The translations under genes were made by a program, and so were the position numbers. Below the pieces are notes generated by a model. That model worked only from the letters and a program-made list of their open reading frames with translations. It did no database searches and was not told the origin of the DNA. This document shows, piece by piece, positions 1 through 8,627 of a stretch of 42,589 nt of DNA; the first letter of the stretch is position 1; each line of letters opens with the position of its first letter. The stretch lies in IMG/VR virus record IMGVR_UViG_3300033233_000073, positions 1 to 42,589 of that record, one strand, 5' to 3'. This stretch comes from a virus.

Positions 1-1395
1 TACTGCCGCGCGCTGGGCGAGCTCGGCGAGCCCACGACGCGCGAGCTCGAGACCGACGAGCTCGACCGCGTCTGGTACGAGTGCGAGGCCTGCGCTTGCG
101 AGATCGACGAGCACCACAAGAGCTGGATGCTCGAGCATGGCCGGCACATCCACCAGGCGCCGGGGCCCGGCCAGGTGCTGATGGATGACGATCCGGATCC
201 GCACGCGATCTGGGCGCTGGTGCGCGGCGCGGTGCGGCGGTTCCTGCCGCGCCACACCAAGGCGCTGTCGTGGCACGTCTCGGCGCTTTATTCGCCGCTG
301 GGGTGGTTCAGTTGGGCGAAGGCGGTCAAGCAATACCTCGAGGCGAAGAAGGGCGGCTACGACGAGGAAACGGGCGAATCGCTCGAGCAGGTGTTCTTCA
401 ACACCGTGCTCGGCGAGGCCTACGAGATCGCCGGCGAGCAGCCGAAGGTCAACCTGCTCAAGCAGCGCGTCGAGGGCTACGCGATCGGCCAGGTGCCCGC
501 GGGCGGGCTGATGCTCGTGGCGAGCGTGGACGTGCAGGGCGACCGGCTGGAAGTCGAGGTGGACGCCTTCGGCGAGGGCGAGGAGTGCTGGCTGGTCGAT
601 TACCAGGTGATCCACGGCGACCCGACGAAGCACGGCGAAGGCTCGGTGTGGGAGGCGCTCGCGGCGTACCGCGACAAGGCATTTCCGCACGCCGGCGGCC
701 AAACGCTGCGAATCTGGGCGATGGCCGTCGATTCCGGCTACCAGACGCACGAAGTGTATGAATTTTGCCGCAAATATGCGCACAAGCACGTCTTTGCGAT
801 CAAGGGCGATGACGGCAAAGCGGGCAAACCGGTGCTTTCGCGGCCTAATTGGGTCGACGTCAACCACCGCGGGCAGAAGATCAAGCGCGGCGTGCAGTTG
901 TGGTTCGTCGGCACCGATACCTCGAAGGAGCGGCTTTACCGGCGGCTCGATCTCGAAGTGCCGGGCCCGGGCTACCAGCACTTCCCGCGCGGGCTGCCGG
1001 ACGAGTATTTCGAGCAGTTGACGTCGGAAAAACTCGTGCGGCGGGTGGTGCGCGGGGTGGAAAAGCGCGAATGGATCAAGACGCGCGAGCGAAATGAAGC
1101 CTTCGACCTGAAGATCTACTGCTACGCGGCGGCGGTCTACGCCGGCGTGCAGCGCGTGAACTGGGCGCTCCTGCGGCAGACGATCAACCCCGAGCAACGC
1201 GATCTGTTTGCGCACGGGGCGTTGGCGACGCAGACCGGGGCCGCCGGCGCCGGAGCGAAACAAGAAGAGCGCGAGGGCGCGGACGCAGCGCCGGTGCAGA
1301 CGTCTGGACAGACGGCCGATGCCGGAGCGGATGCCGCGCCGAGCGCGCCGCCGCGGCCGCGGCGCGGTAATTGGGTGACGGGCTTTCGGGGCTGA
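1..1395 (+). CDS. terL: Terminase large subunit (lambda GpA family), C-terminal part; gene starts at 41565 across the circular join
   Basis: Open from base 1 with no start; it is the continuation of the gene starting at 41565, giving about 759 residues once the circle is closed. This part holds the end of the zinc-ribbon region (CEACACEI) and the nuclease half of a GpA-type terminase: the early acidic motif SVDVQGDRLEVEVDAFG, a second acidic motif AVDSGY, and the conserved tail segment FDLKIYCYAAAVYAG. GpA proteins use ATP to pump DNA into proheads and cut the concatemer at cos. The last 60 or so residues are low-complexity, rich in Ala, Gly and Pro, and probably flexible. Base 1 and base 14 differ from the overlapping copy at the right end, changing His to Tyr and Gln to Leu. 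The family call is firm; the exact protein depends on which end is correct. Confidence 0.93.
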   Translation, partial: YCRALGELGEPTTRELETDELDRVWYECEACACEIDEHHKSWMLEHGRHIHQAPGPGQVLMDDDPDPHAIWALVRGAVRRFLPRHTKALSWHVSALYSPLGWFSWAKAVKQYLEAKKGGYDEETGESLEQVFFNTVLGEAYEIAGEQPKVNLLKQRVEGYAIGQVPAGGLMLVASVDVQGDRLEVEVDAFGEGEECWLVDYQVIHGDPTKHGEGSVWEALAAYRDKAFPHAGGQTLRIWAMAVDSGYQTHEVYEFCRKYAHKHVFAIKGDDGKAGKPVLSRPNWVDVNHRGQKIKRGVQLWFVGTDTSKERLYRRLDLEVPGPGYQHFPRGLPDEYFEQLTSEKLVRRVVRGVEKREWIKTRERNEAFDLKIYCYAAAVYAGVQRVNWALLRQTINPEQRDLFAHGALATQTGAAGAGAKQEEREGADAAPVQTSGQTADAGADAAPSAPPRPRRGNWVTGFRG

Positions 1396-1416
1396 TTTCA
1401 GTCAAAGGAGATGTGA

Positions 1417-1899
1417 ATGGCGACCTTTCGCGGATTCAACAATTTCGTCGCCGACCTGTGCAACGGCGGCAACCTGAACCTGAGTTCCGACACGATCAAG
1501 CTCGGTCTGACGGCGACCTCGCCGAACGTGGCCGATACGGATCTCGACACGTCGCTATCGCCGGACAAGTTGATCTCGACTTCGAACGCGATTGAGATCG
1601 CATCCGGAAACGGTTACTCGGAGGGCGGTGGAACCGTCACCATCACCACGGCGTCGCAATCGGGCGGCACCTACACGCTTGCCGCAAACCAGGTCGTCTT
1701 CACCGCCTCCGGCGGCGCCATCACGGCGTTCCGCTACCTATATCTTTACGACAACACGGCTGGGGCTGCGGGCACGCGACCGGTGATCGGCTGGTGGGAT
1801 TATGGCTCCAGCCTGACGCTGAATGCCGGAGATTCGCTGACCGTCAAGTTCAACAACGCCAATCCCGGCACCATCTTCACGATCACGTCGCCAGCGTAA
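1417..1899 (+). CDS. Putative virion structural protein
   Basis: 160 residues, preceded by a clear Shine-Dalgarno (AAAGGAG) about 8 bases before the ATG. The N-terminus (FNNFVADLCNGG, SSDTIKLGLTATSP) matches the opening of a widespread phage family I know from structural modules, where a short N-terminal helix is followed by a beta-rich domain. The remainder is rich in Thr, Gly and Ser with alternating hydrophobics, as expected for a beta-sandwich. It lies directly after terL and before the portal, where head decoration or head fibre proteins often sit. A precise role cannot be read from the sequence. Confidence 0.7.
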   Translation: MATFRGFNNFVADLCNGGNLNLSSDTIKLGLTATSPNVADTDLDTSLSPDKLISTSNAIEIASGNGYSEGGGTVTITTASQSGGTYTLAANQVVFTASGGAITAFRYLYLYDNTAGAAGTRPVIGWWDYGSSLTLNAGDSLTVKFNNANPGTIFTITSPA

Positions 1900-1912
1900 T
1901 GAAGGGCTGAGC

Positions 1913-2086
1913 GTGAACCAGATCAGAGCAGGCCAGATCAAGGAATGCTGCGAACAACCCGAGAATCGCGTGGTGATCGAACAGCGCGACAGCGTGGTGG
2001 TCGAGCAGTGCAAGGTGTGCGGCTGCAAGCACCACACGCTATATGCGGATCCCATCGTGATCGGGGTCGCCGGCACCCCGGTGTAA
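1913..2086 (+). CDS. Small cysteine-rich (zinc-knuckle-like) protein, 57 aa
   Basis: Starts with GTG 13 bases after the previous stop, with AAGGGC as a weak ribosome site. Five cysteines: CC at residues 12-13 and a CKVCGCKHH cluster at residues 33-41, which could form a small metal-binding knuckle. Small Cys/His proteins of this kind are common between terminase and portal genes of lambdoid-type phages, but I do not recognise a named family. It stops 3 bases before the next ATG, so it is translated as part of the late operon. Function unknown. Confidence 0.6.
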   Translation: MNQIRAGQIKECCEQPENRVVIEQRDSVVVEQCKVCGCKHHTLYADPIVIGVAGTPV

Positions 2087-2089
2087 GCA

Positions 2090-3802
2090 ATGGCATTCGG
2101 TGCCGGAAACACGATCGGCACGGGCAGTCGTACCGGTTCGGGGACGACCACCACCATCACCACCACGGCGGCCACCGTCGCCGGGGACCTGATCGTCGTC
2201 GCCATCGCGAAGGACAACACCAGCACCACGGACGCCGACAATAACGAGATCACGAATTGCACCGACAGCGCGGGCAATCAATATCTCGAAGGCAAGGAAT
2301 TCACCAATTCATCCGGCTCCGCCGGTGATGGTGCGACGGTCGGCTGCTGGTACTCGAAAACCACGGTTGCTCTAGGCTCCGGCGGCACGATCACGGTCAC
2401 GCATTCGAGCGTCACCGACGTGGCGCTCTCGGGATGGAAATTCACCACCGGCGGCACGGGTAATGGCATCAACTTGACCTCATCCGCCACGCCGGTGGTG
2501 GATGACGCCACGGCGCACGGCACGAGCATCGCGATTTCCGGTTTGACGAGCGCCGAGTACCTGTTCGTCCGCGTAACCGCGGTGGAGGATGAGGCCTTCA
2601 CCGCGCGCACGGCCACCGCCAGTCATTCGTTGATCTCGCAGGCGATTTCCACCACGGCCGGGGCGAATGCCTCCAACATCATGGTGGACGGCGAATTTAT
2701 CATCGCCACCGCCACGGGCGACACCAGCAATCCGACATTCACCACCGCCGCTTCAACGCAAGGCGCGACGGTATTTTTCGCGTTCAAGGAAACGATCGCA
2801 AATGCGTTGAATGCGGCGCCAGGCAGCTTCGCAATGTCTGGCGCGGATGCCGCCAACAACAGAGCGGCGCAGATCAACGCCGCGTCTGGCGCCTTCGCGA
2901 TGGCCGGTAATGCGAGCACGCTGACCGTCGACCGGCCGCTGAACGCGGCAGCCGGCGCTTTCGTCTTGACGGGCCCCGATGTCGCGGACAACAAAGCAGT
3001 TGTCGTCAATTCCGAGCCCGGGACCTTCGCGCTCACCGCCCCGGGCGTGGCGAACAATGTCGGCTGGTTGTTCGATGCTGGAGCTGGCGTCTGCGAGATT
3101 GCGGGCGTCGACGCCAATCTGGTCTACGCCGCTGGCGGCACGGCCTATGACTTGAACGCGGCGCCGGGTACGTTCGCGATCGCCGGCACGGACCTGACGC
3201 TGACGTTCGGTTGGACGGCGAACGCGGCGGCCGGCACATTCACCATGGCAGGAGCGGACGCCGCAAACGCGCGGGCGGCCGCCCTCGACGCCGGCGCCGG
3301 AACCTTCGCCATCACCGGCGCAGATGCCGCAAACGAGAAGGCGGCAGTTCTCAATGCCGCTGCAGGAACTTTCGCGGTCACCGGCGCCGACACGGTGAAC
3401 AGCAAGGCGGTGATCGCCAGTGCCGCCGCCGGCGTTTTTGCGATTGCCGGAGCGGATATTGCCGCCGCGGTTGGCAGGTTACTGAACGCAGGGCCCGGGG
3501 CTTTTGCAATTCTCGGCGTCGACGCCAACCTCGTCTATGACATTGCCGGGGGCGTTGCCTACGATCTGAACGCCCAGACCGGTGCTTTCGCGATGGCCGG
3601 AATGGATCTGGCGCTGCCGGTTGGCAGAGTTCTAGGCGCCGAGCCAGGGGCTTTTGTCGTAGCGGGGATGGATGCAACGCTCGTTTGGCTGATTCCGCTG
3701 ATCGCTCGCGAGCCGATAGAACCATCGGCGCCTGGGCAAATCATTCCTGTGCCGCATACGCTGATCGAGCCGCAAGCAAATGGTTCGATCGGCGTCCACT
3801 GA
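2090..3802 (+). CDS. Virion protein with 13 tandem 22-residue repeats
   Basis: 570 residues. Residues 1 to about 239 form a Thr/Gly/Ser-rich beta-type domain. From about residue 240 to 533 (bases 2807-3689) there are thirteen tandem units of 22 residues with consensus LNAAxGxFAxxGADAANxKA. Units 5 and 11 each carry a 5-6 residue insert ending GGxAYD, so units 5-6 and 11-12 match each other best and the array shows a higher-order duplication. The last 37 or so residues are non-repetitive and proline-rich. No signal peptide or membrane segment is seen. Short Gly-Phe-Ala repeats with fixed period suggest a beta-solenoid or fibrous structure. From its place in the head module it is probably a head fibre or decoration protein; function is inferred from position only. 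Confidence 0.75.
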   Translation: MAFGAGNTIGTGSRTGSGTTTTITTTAATVAGDLIVVAIAKDNTSTTDADNNEITNCTDSAGNQYLEGKEFTNSSGSAGDGATVGCWYSKTTVALGSGGTITVTHSSVTDVALSGWKFTTGGTGNGINLTSSATPVVDDATAHGTSIAISGLTSAEYLFVRVTAVEDEAFTARTATASHSLISQAISTTAGANASNIMVDGEFIIATATGDTSNPTFTTAASTQGATVFFAFKETIANALNAAPGSFAMSGADAANNRAAQINAASGAFAMAGNASTLTVDRPLNAAAGAFVLTGPDVADNKAVVVNSEPGTFALTAPGVANNVGWLFDAGAGVCEIAGVDANLVYAAGGTAYDLNAAPGTFAIAGTDLTLTFGWTANAAAGTFTMAGADAANARAAALDAGAGTFAITGADAANEKAAVLNAAAGTFAVTGADTVNSKAVIASAAAGVFAIAGADIAAAVGRLLNAGPGAFAILGVDANLVYDIAGGVAYDLNAQTGAFAMAGMDLALPVGRVLGAEPGAFVVAGMDATLVWLIPLIAREPIEPSAPGQIIPVPHTLIEPQANGSIGVH

Positions 3803-3814
3803 TCGAGGGCCCGC

Positions 3815-4111
3815 ATGTCACTGGTGACGATCGTCGTCGATCCGGACGACAAGCGGACGATCTCGGTCGACTGGACCGACTTCATCGGTGCCGCTTCGAT
3901 CTCGAGCACCGCCTGGTCGGCGGCGAACGGGGTCACGCTCGGCACGCCGGCCACCTCGGGCAACCTGCGCTCGGTGCCGGTCTCGGGTTTCAAGGAAGGG
4001 TGCGATTACCTGGTGAGCTGCCAGGTGACGCTCAACACCGGCGAGATCAAGGACCAGACCGTGCTGCTCAAGTGCCGGACGCTCGGCGAAGACCCGCGAT
4101 TGGTGAGGTGA
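3815..4111 (+). CDS. Small virion-associated protein, likely Ig-like
   Basis: 98 residues, 12 bases after the repeat protein. The sequence alternates hydrophobic and polar residues (ISVDWTDFIG, YLVSCQVTLNTGEIKDQTV), the pattern of a single beta-sandwich domain. Proteins of this type (a DPDDKRTISVDWTDFIG-like start) are frequent beside the next gene in Proteobacteria phages and are usually called hypothetical structural proteins. It stops one codon before the start at 4115. Probably part of head or fibre assembly; not provable here. Confidence 0.6.
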   Translation: MSLVTIVVDPDDKRTISVDWTDFIGAASISSTAWSAANGVTLGTPATSGNLRSVPVSGFKEGCDYLVSCQVTLNTGEIKDQTVLLKCRTLGEDPRLVR

Positions 4112-4114
4112 GCG

Positions 4115-4663
4115 ATGAGCGCCGAGATCCCGACGATCGAGCCCGTGTCCGCGGTCTGCGGCGATACCTGGAGCTGGAAGAAAACGCTCAGCGACTACCC
4201 GGCGCCGACGTGGACGCTGACATATTACCTGCGGTCGCGCGAAGGCGAGCAGAACTTCAACGCCACGGCCTCGGGCACGGACCACCTGGTGAGCGTGACG
4301 GCGGCCGCCACCGCCGCGTATAAGGCCGGGCGCTACGGCTGGACGGCGGTCGTCACCTCGGGCGCCGAACGCCACACCGTCGGGCAGGGCGAGCTCGTGG
4401 TGCTCGCCGATCCGTCGAAGACCGGCATGGGGCAGGACCCGCGCTCGCACGCACGCAAGGTGCTGGAAGCGCTCGAGGCCGCGATCGAGGGCTCGGCGAC
4501 CGGCGGGCAAATGGATCTCGTCTCGTACACGATCGGCTCGCGCGCGCGGCAGCGCGACTCGGCGAAGCTCCTGCCCTGGCTCAATCGCTACAAGGTGATC
4601 GTCGCCGCCGAGGATGCGAAGAACGGAAGCGTCTCGACCTCGCGGTTGAGCGTGCGCCTGTAA
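4115..4663 (+). CDS. Conserved phage head-module protein
   Basis: 182 residues. The first half is beta-rich (WTLTYYLRS, GRYGWTAVV), the second helical with the recognisable stretch DPRSHARKVLEALEAAIEG followed by YTIGSRARQRDSAKLL. I know this combination from many siphophages, where it sits upstream of gpW/portal genes and is annotated as hypothetical. The C-terminal half resembles small head-completion or adaptor helices but lacks any catalytic motif. It lies 3 bases after the 98-aa gene and 16 bases before the next, so it is co-transcribed with the head genes. Confidence 0.65.
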   Translation: MSAEIPTIEPVSAVCGDTWSWKKTLSDYPAPTWTLTYYLRSREGEQNFNATASGTDHLVSVTAAATAAYKAGRYGWTAVVTSGAERHTVGQGELVVLADPSKTGMGQDPRSHARKVLEALEAAIEGSATGGQMDLVSYTIGSRARQRDSAKLLPWLNRYKVIVAAEDAKNGSVSTSRLSVRL

Positions 4664-4679
4664 TCCACCGGAGAACACC

Positions 4680-4913
4680 ATGCACCTGAAACTGCGCGCG
4701 AAGGCGAACGGACGGCTGGAAGTTCTCGATGAGGCGGGCAAGCCGGTACGGGGCATCCAGCGGGTGGAGCTTTTCTGCGATCTCGCGCACCCCGTGCCGC
4801 AGGTTCGCATCACGCTGAGCACCGAAGTGGAGATCGATGCGATCGCCGACGCGCGCCAGGCGATCGCGCCGCAGGAGGGCGAAAGCAGCCGCGCGGCTGT
4901 CCTGGAGGACTGA
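4680..4913 (+). CDS. Hypothetical protein, 77 aa
   Basis: Starts at an ATG with GGAG about 7 bases upstream and ends 3 bases before the next start. The sequence (HLKLRAKANGRLEVLD, then VRITLSTEVEIDAI) looks like a small beta-strand domain. Unrecognised; position in the head module between the DPRSHARK protein and the portal suggests a minor structural or assembly role. Confidence 0.55.
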   Translation: MHLKLRAKANGRLEVLDEAGKPVRGIQRVELFCDLAHPVPQVRITLSTEVEIDAIADARQAIAPQEGESSRAAVLED

Positions 4914-4916
4914 CCC

Positions 4917-5081
4917 GTGGGCCGGTTCCTCGCATGGCTTCGCGCCAAGATTGACGCGCGCGACGTTGTGGGCGCCGTTGGCCTCGTCCTGCTCGGCTTT
5001 GGCGGCGAGGCGATCCACGCCGGTGCGGGCTTCGCCGCGGCGGGCGCGGTGATGATCGCAATCGCGGTGCTGGTGCGCTGA
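4917..5081 (+). CDS. Small membrane-like protein, 54 aa
   Basis: GTG start 3 bases after the previous stop; its TGA overlaps the portal ATG (TGATG), which supports it being a real translated gene although it is short. Residues about 17-30 (VVGAVGLVLLGFGG) and 37-53 (GAGFAAAGAVMIAIAVL) are two short hydrophobic segments, so a two-pass membrane hairpin is possible. No family recognised. Membrane proteins are odd here between head genes; similar tiny ORFs occur upstream of portals in other siphophages. Confidence 0.5.
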   Translation: MGRFLAWLRAKIDARDVVGAVGLVLLGFGGEAIHAGAGFAAAGAVMIAIAVLVR

Positions 5082-6577
5082 TGGGTTTTCTCGCCAATCT
5101 GCGCGCGCCGCGCCCGCGGCGCGCGGGCGCGGCGTTTCCCGCGGCCGACATCGGGCGCCTCACCTCGAGCTTCGGGCAGGAAAGCGGCGCGATCAACCGG
5201 TGGCTGCGCTACGAGCTGCGCACGCTGCGTGCGCGCTCGCGGCAGCTCGCGCGGGGCGATGCCTACGGGGCGAAGTTCATCCGCGCCTGCATGGATAACA
5301 TCGCGGGCCCGAAGCCGTTCCTGATGCAGGCGAAGGCGAAGTTCAGGGACGGCCGCTTCAACACGGCGGCGAACGCGAAGCTCGAGGCCGCGTGGTATGA
5401 CCACACGCGCCCGGGCGCGTACGAGGTCACGGGCAAGCTCTCGGCGGCGGCCTTTCACCGGCTCAAGATCCGCTGCCTGGCGCGCGATGGCGAGGTGCTG
5501 GTGCGCACGTACCGCGGCGGCGAGTTCGGCGGCGCCGGGAAAAAGCAGATCCTCGACATCGACCGGCTGGACGAGCAGCGCAACGAAAACCTGCGCGGCG
5601 GCGGCGCGATCAAAATGGGCGTGGAGCTCGACCGCTTCAGCAAGCCGGTGGCCTACCACCTGCTCAAGGAGCACCCTGGCGAGATGGGCGAATGGAACCG
5701 CGGCAACGCCCGCGAGCACGAGCGGGTGCCCGCCGACCAGGTCCAGCACCTCTTCATCGCCGACTGGCCCGAGCAGGTGCGCGGCTTTCCATGGATGCAC
5801 GCGGCGATGCTGCGACTGTGGCACCTCGGTGCGTTCGAGGAGGCCGCGGTCATCAACGCCCGGGTGGGCGCCTCGAAGATCGCGACCCTCGAAACACCCG
5901 AGGGCAACGTCCCCGGCACGCTCGTCACCGGCAAGCAAAGCGCCGGCAACCTGCTGCAGGACATCGAGCCGGGGCAATACTGGATGCTTCCCGAGGGCAC
6001 GCGGCTCGGGGAGTTCATGCCGCAGTTTCCCGACCGGAGCGTGGGCCCGTTCATCCAGGCGTGCCTGCGCGGGGCGAGCGCCGCGGTGGGCATGGCGTAC
6101 CACTCGTTCGCGAACGATCCGGGCGAGGTGAATTATTCGACCGCGCGCGTGGCGCTCCTGGATGAGCGCGACATGTGGATGTCGATCCAACATTGGTACA
6201 TCGAGCACGACTGCGAACCCGAGGGCATCGACTGGCTGCGCGGCGCGATTCTGGACGGGGTCTTGCCGCAAGCCTATGAGAGCCTGCGCGGCGCGCTCAT
6301 CTACCAGCCGAAACGCTGGCAGTGGATCGATCCGGAGAAGGAAGTCAACGCCAAAGTGGCGGCGCTGGAGGCGAAGATCACCAGCCGCACGCGCATCGCC
6401 ATCGAGGCCGGTGAAGACATCGAGGACATTTTCGACGAACTGGCGGCCGAAGAGCAGCTCGCGAAGGACAAGGGCCTTTCGCTTGCGGCCGCCCAAGGGA
6501 AGCCCGCCAATGGACAAACACCCGCTGGAACGCCAGACCCTGGATCAGGAGACGCTGTTTCGGGAGCTGAAGAGTAA
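5081..6577 (+). CDS. Portal protein (lambda gpB family)
   Basis: 498 residues, in the normal range for this family (about 480-530). The portal is the dodecameric ring at the head vertex through which DNA passes. Diagnostic stretches are GDAYGAKFIRACMDNIAGP, the Arg-rich DGEVLVRTYRG, ILDIDRLDEQRN, VPADQVQHLF, the strongly conserved DPGEVNYSTARVALLDE and the C-terminal PKRWQWIDPEKEVNA. The C-terminus is helical and acidic, then Gly/Pro-rich. Translation is coupled to the upstream small gene, and its last 68 bases overlap the protease-capsid gene. Confidence 0.94.
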   Translation: MGFLANLRAPRPRRAGAAFPAADIGRLTSSFGQESGAINRWLRYELRTLRARSRQLARGDAYGAKFIRACMDNIAGPKPFLMQAKAKFRDGRFNTAANAKLEAAWYDHTRPGAYEVTGKLSAAAFHRLKIRCLARDGEVLVRTYRGGEFGGAGKKQILDIDRLDEQRNENLRGGGAIKMGVELDRFSKPVAYHLLKEHPGEMGEWNRGNAREHERVPADQVQHLFIADWPEQVRGFPWMHAAMLRLWHLGAFEEAAVINARVGASKIATLETPEGNVPGTLVTGKQSAGNLLQDIEPGQYWMLPEGTRLGEFMPQFPDRSVGPFIQACLRGASAAVGMAYHSFANDPGEVNYSTARVALLDERDMWMSIQHWYIEHDCEPEGIDWLRGAILDGVLPQAYESLRGALIYQPKRWQWIDPEKEVNAKVAALEAKITSRTRIAIEAGEDIEDIFDELAAEEQLAKDKGLSLAAAQGKPANGQTPAGTPDPGSGDAVSGAEE

Positions 6578-8555
6578 GCCGCAGCGCGTCGAGATCGCGC
6601 TCGATCGCGCCGGCGTGGACGTGGAAGCGCGCACCGTCGATCTGGCGTTCGCCTCGGAAGCGCCCTATGAACGCTGGTGGGGCGTCGAGATCCTCGATTG
6701 CACGCCAAAGAGCGTGCGCATGCGCCGGCTCAACAACAAGGCGGCGCTGCTGGTCGATCACACGAGCGCGAAGCACGTCGGGGTCGTGGAGCACGCCCGG
6801 ATCGACGGCGACCGCAAGGGCCGCGCCAAAACGCGCTTCGGGCGCAGCGACTATGCGGGCGAGATCCTCCGGGATATCGCCGACGGGATCCGCACCAAGG
6901 CGAGCGTCGGCTACATGATTCACGAGCTGGTGCTGGAGCGCAAGGAAGAAGATTTGTCAACCTACCGCGTCACCGACTGGGAGCCGTTCGAGATCTCTAT
7001 CGTCTCGGTTCCCGCGGATGACACCGTCGGCGTGGGCCGATCGGCACAGCGGTCATTAGAAGGAAGCGCCAAGATGGACGATAAAAAGCAGGAGCAGGTT
7101 GCAGATCCGAATGCCACGGATGCGCTGGTGAGCGGTTTTCGCGAAAGCGACGCCGCCTCGCGCGCCGACGAGCGCAAGCTCGTCGCGAAGAGGAACGAAC
7201 AGATCATCGCGCTCGGCGAGCAGTGGCCGGAGTACGGCGGGCCGGACCTGGCGAAGAAAGCCCTGGCCGATCCGACCATGACGGTCGAGGCCTTCCGCGC
7301 CTCGATGCTCAATCTGCTGGGCGAGAAGCACCGCGCGGCGATCGACACGGGGCGGCTGGAATCCGATCGCCTGAATCCCGCGCATCAGCAGCCCGGGGGC
7401 AGCGCGCCCTATGGCATGTCGCCGCGCGAGATGATCGCGGCCACCGGGCTGAAGGCCTTCAAGGGCATCGGCGCGCTGATGGGCAAGACCGACCAGGAAG
7501 TCGCCTACCGCGCCGGCATGTGGGCGATGGCGGCGATCCACGGCAACCCGCGCGCCATCCGCTGGTGCCAGGACGCGGGCGTGCAGTTGATGCAGGGATC
7601 CCGCGAGCAGCTCGGTTTCAGCGAGCGCACGATGACCGAGGGCGTCTTCACCTCCGCCGGCTGGATGGTTCCGGTGGAAATGGAAGCCGCGATCATCGCC
7701 AACCGCGAGGAATACGGCGTGGCGCGCCGGATCTGCAACGTCATCCCGATGAACTCGGCTTCGACGAGCTTCCCGCGGATCACCTCGGACGTGACGGCGT
7801 ACTTCGTCGGCGAAGGCAATTCGGGGACGCAATCGGATCCAGGCGGCGACCAGGTGACGCTGACGCTGAAGGACCTGATGGCGTGGACCAACATCGGCAA
7901 GTCGACGGCGATGGATACCGTCATTGCGCTCGCCGAAATGGTTGCGCGCGAGCAGGCCAGGGGCTTCGCGGTGAAAGAAGACGCCTGCCTCATCGTCGGG
8001 GACGGCACCTCGACCTACGGCGGCATGCAGGGCATCAAGACGCTGCTCGACAACGCGTCGTATGCCGGTGGCAAGGTGGCGGCGGCGACGCCGCATAACC
8101 TCCTCACCGAGATCGACGTGGCCGACGTCACTTCCCTGATCGGCATCCTGCCGGTCTACTCGCGAGCGGGCGCACGCTGGCTCGCATCGGGCGTTGCGGA
8201 CGCGCTCATTTTCGGGAAGCTCAAGCTGAACGCGGGCGGCAACACCGTGCAGACGGTGCAGGGCCGCATTGTCGAGGGCGATTACGCAGGGTTCCCGGTG
8301 ACGGTCGCGCATCACATGCCGGCAGGCGCCGCGACGGACTACAACGCGGCCACGATCATCATCCTGGGGAACTTCAACCTCGGCGTCGCGTTCGGCAGCG
8401 GCAGCGGCATGATGATGACGGTCGATCCGTACACGCTCGCGCACCAGAACCTCACGCGGATCATCACCACCGAGCGCATCGACATCAACGCCCACGGCGT
8501 CAACAAGTCGACCACCGTGGCCGGCCCGATCGTCGGTCTGCACGGCACGACCTGA
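6510..8555 (+). CDS. Fused prohead protease and HK97-type major capsid protein
   Basis: 681 residues from the ATG at 6510, chosen because AAGGGA lies about 9 bases upstream and the reading before it is only a shadow of the portal gene. Residues about 25-178 are a U35-type prohead protease: VDHTSAKHVGVV with candidate His83, TKASVGYM with Ser132, and VSVPADDTVGVG at the end. A charged linker leads to the capsid domain (about 375-681): GWMVPVEMEAAII, FPRITSDVTAYFVGEGNS, VTLTLKDLMAWTNIGKS and GDGTSTYGGMQGI are typical HK97-fold capsid motifs. In fused forms the protease acts as scaffold and cuts itself off during maturation; the cleavage site is not visible with certainty. Confidence 0.92.
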   Translation: MDKHPLERQTLDQETLFRELKSKPQRVEIALDRAGVDVEARTVDLAFASEAPYERWWGVEILDCTPKSVRMRRLNNKAALLVDHTSAKHVGVVEHARIDGDRKGRAKTRFGRSDYAGEILRDIADGIRTKASVGYMIHELVLERKEEDLSTYRVTDWEPFEISIVSVPADDTVGVGRSAQRSLEGSAKMDDKKQEQVADPNATDALVSGFRESDAASRADERKLVAKRNEQIIALGEQWPEYGGPDLAKKALADPTMTVEAFRASMLNLLGEKHRAAIDTGRLESDRLNPAHQQPGGSAPYGMSPREMIAATGLKAFKGIGALMGKTDQEVAYRAGMWAMAAIHGNPRAIRWCQDAGVQLMQGSREQLGFSERTMTEGVFTSAGWMVPVEMEAAIIANREEYGVARRICNVIPMNSASTSFPRITSDVTAYFVGEGNSGTQSDPGGDQVTLTLKDLMAWTNIGKSTAMDTVIALAEMVAREQARGFAVKEDACLIVGDGTSTYGGMQGIKTLLDNASYAGGKVAAATPHNLLTEIDVADVTSLIGILPVYSRAGARWLASGVADALIFGKLKLNAGGNTVQTVQGRIVEGDYAGFPVTVAHHMPAGAATDYNAATIIILGNFNLGVAFGSGSGMMMTVDPYTLAHQNLTRIITTERIDINAHGVNKSTTVAGPIVGLHGTT

Positions 8556-8564
8556 GGCTAACCA

Positions 8565-8607
8565 GCCGCCCGCGGATTCCCCGGGATCTCCGGACACCGC
8601 GGGCGGC
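8565..8607 (+). other. Strong hairpin in the capsid-to-next-gene gap
   Basis: GCCGCCCGCGG (8565-8575) pairs perfectly with CCGCGGGCGGC (8597-8607) around a 21-base loop. No T-run follows, so it is not a standard intrinsic terminator. It may stabilise the 3' end of the abundant capsid mRNA or act as an RNA-processing site. Confidence 0.5.
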
Positions 8608-8627
8608 TCATCGAAAAGGGAACTGGC

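Noticed and set aside
2807-3689. Repeat array considered as a CRISPR
   Set aside because: Repeats are coding, imperfect, tandem without unique spacers, and in frame with a 22-residue period.
6162-6509. N-terminal extension of the protease-capsid frame
   Set aside because: Arg/Ser-rich reading of portal DNA in another frame; the proper start with a ribosome site is at 6510.
3818-6517. 899-aa open frame on the minus strand
   Set aside because: Shadow of the real plus-strand head genes; composition rich in Arg, Ala, His, no domains, and spans gene borders.
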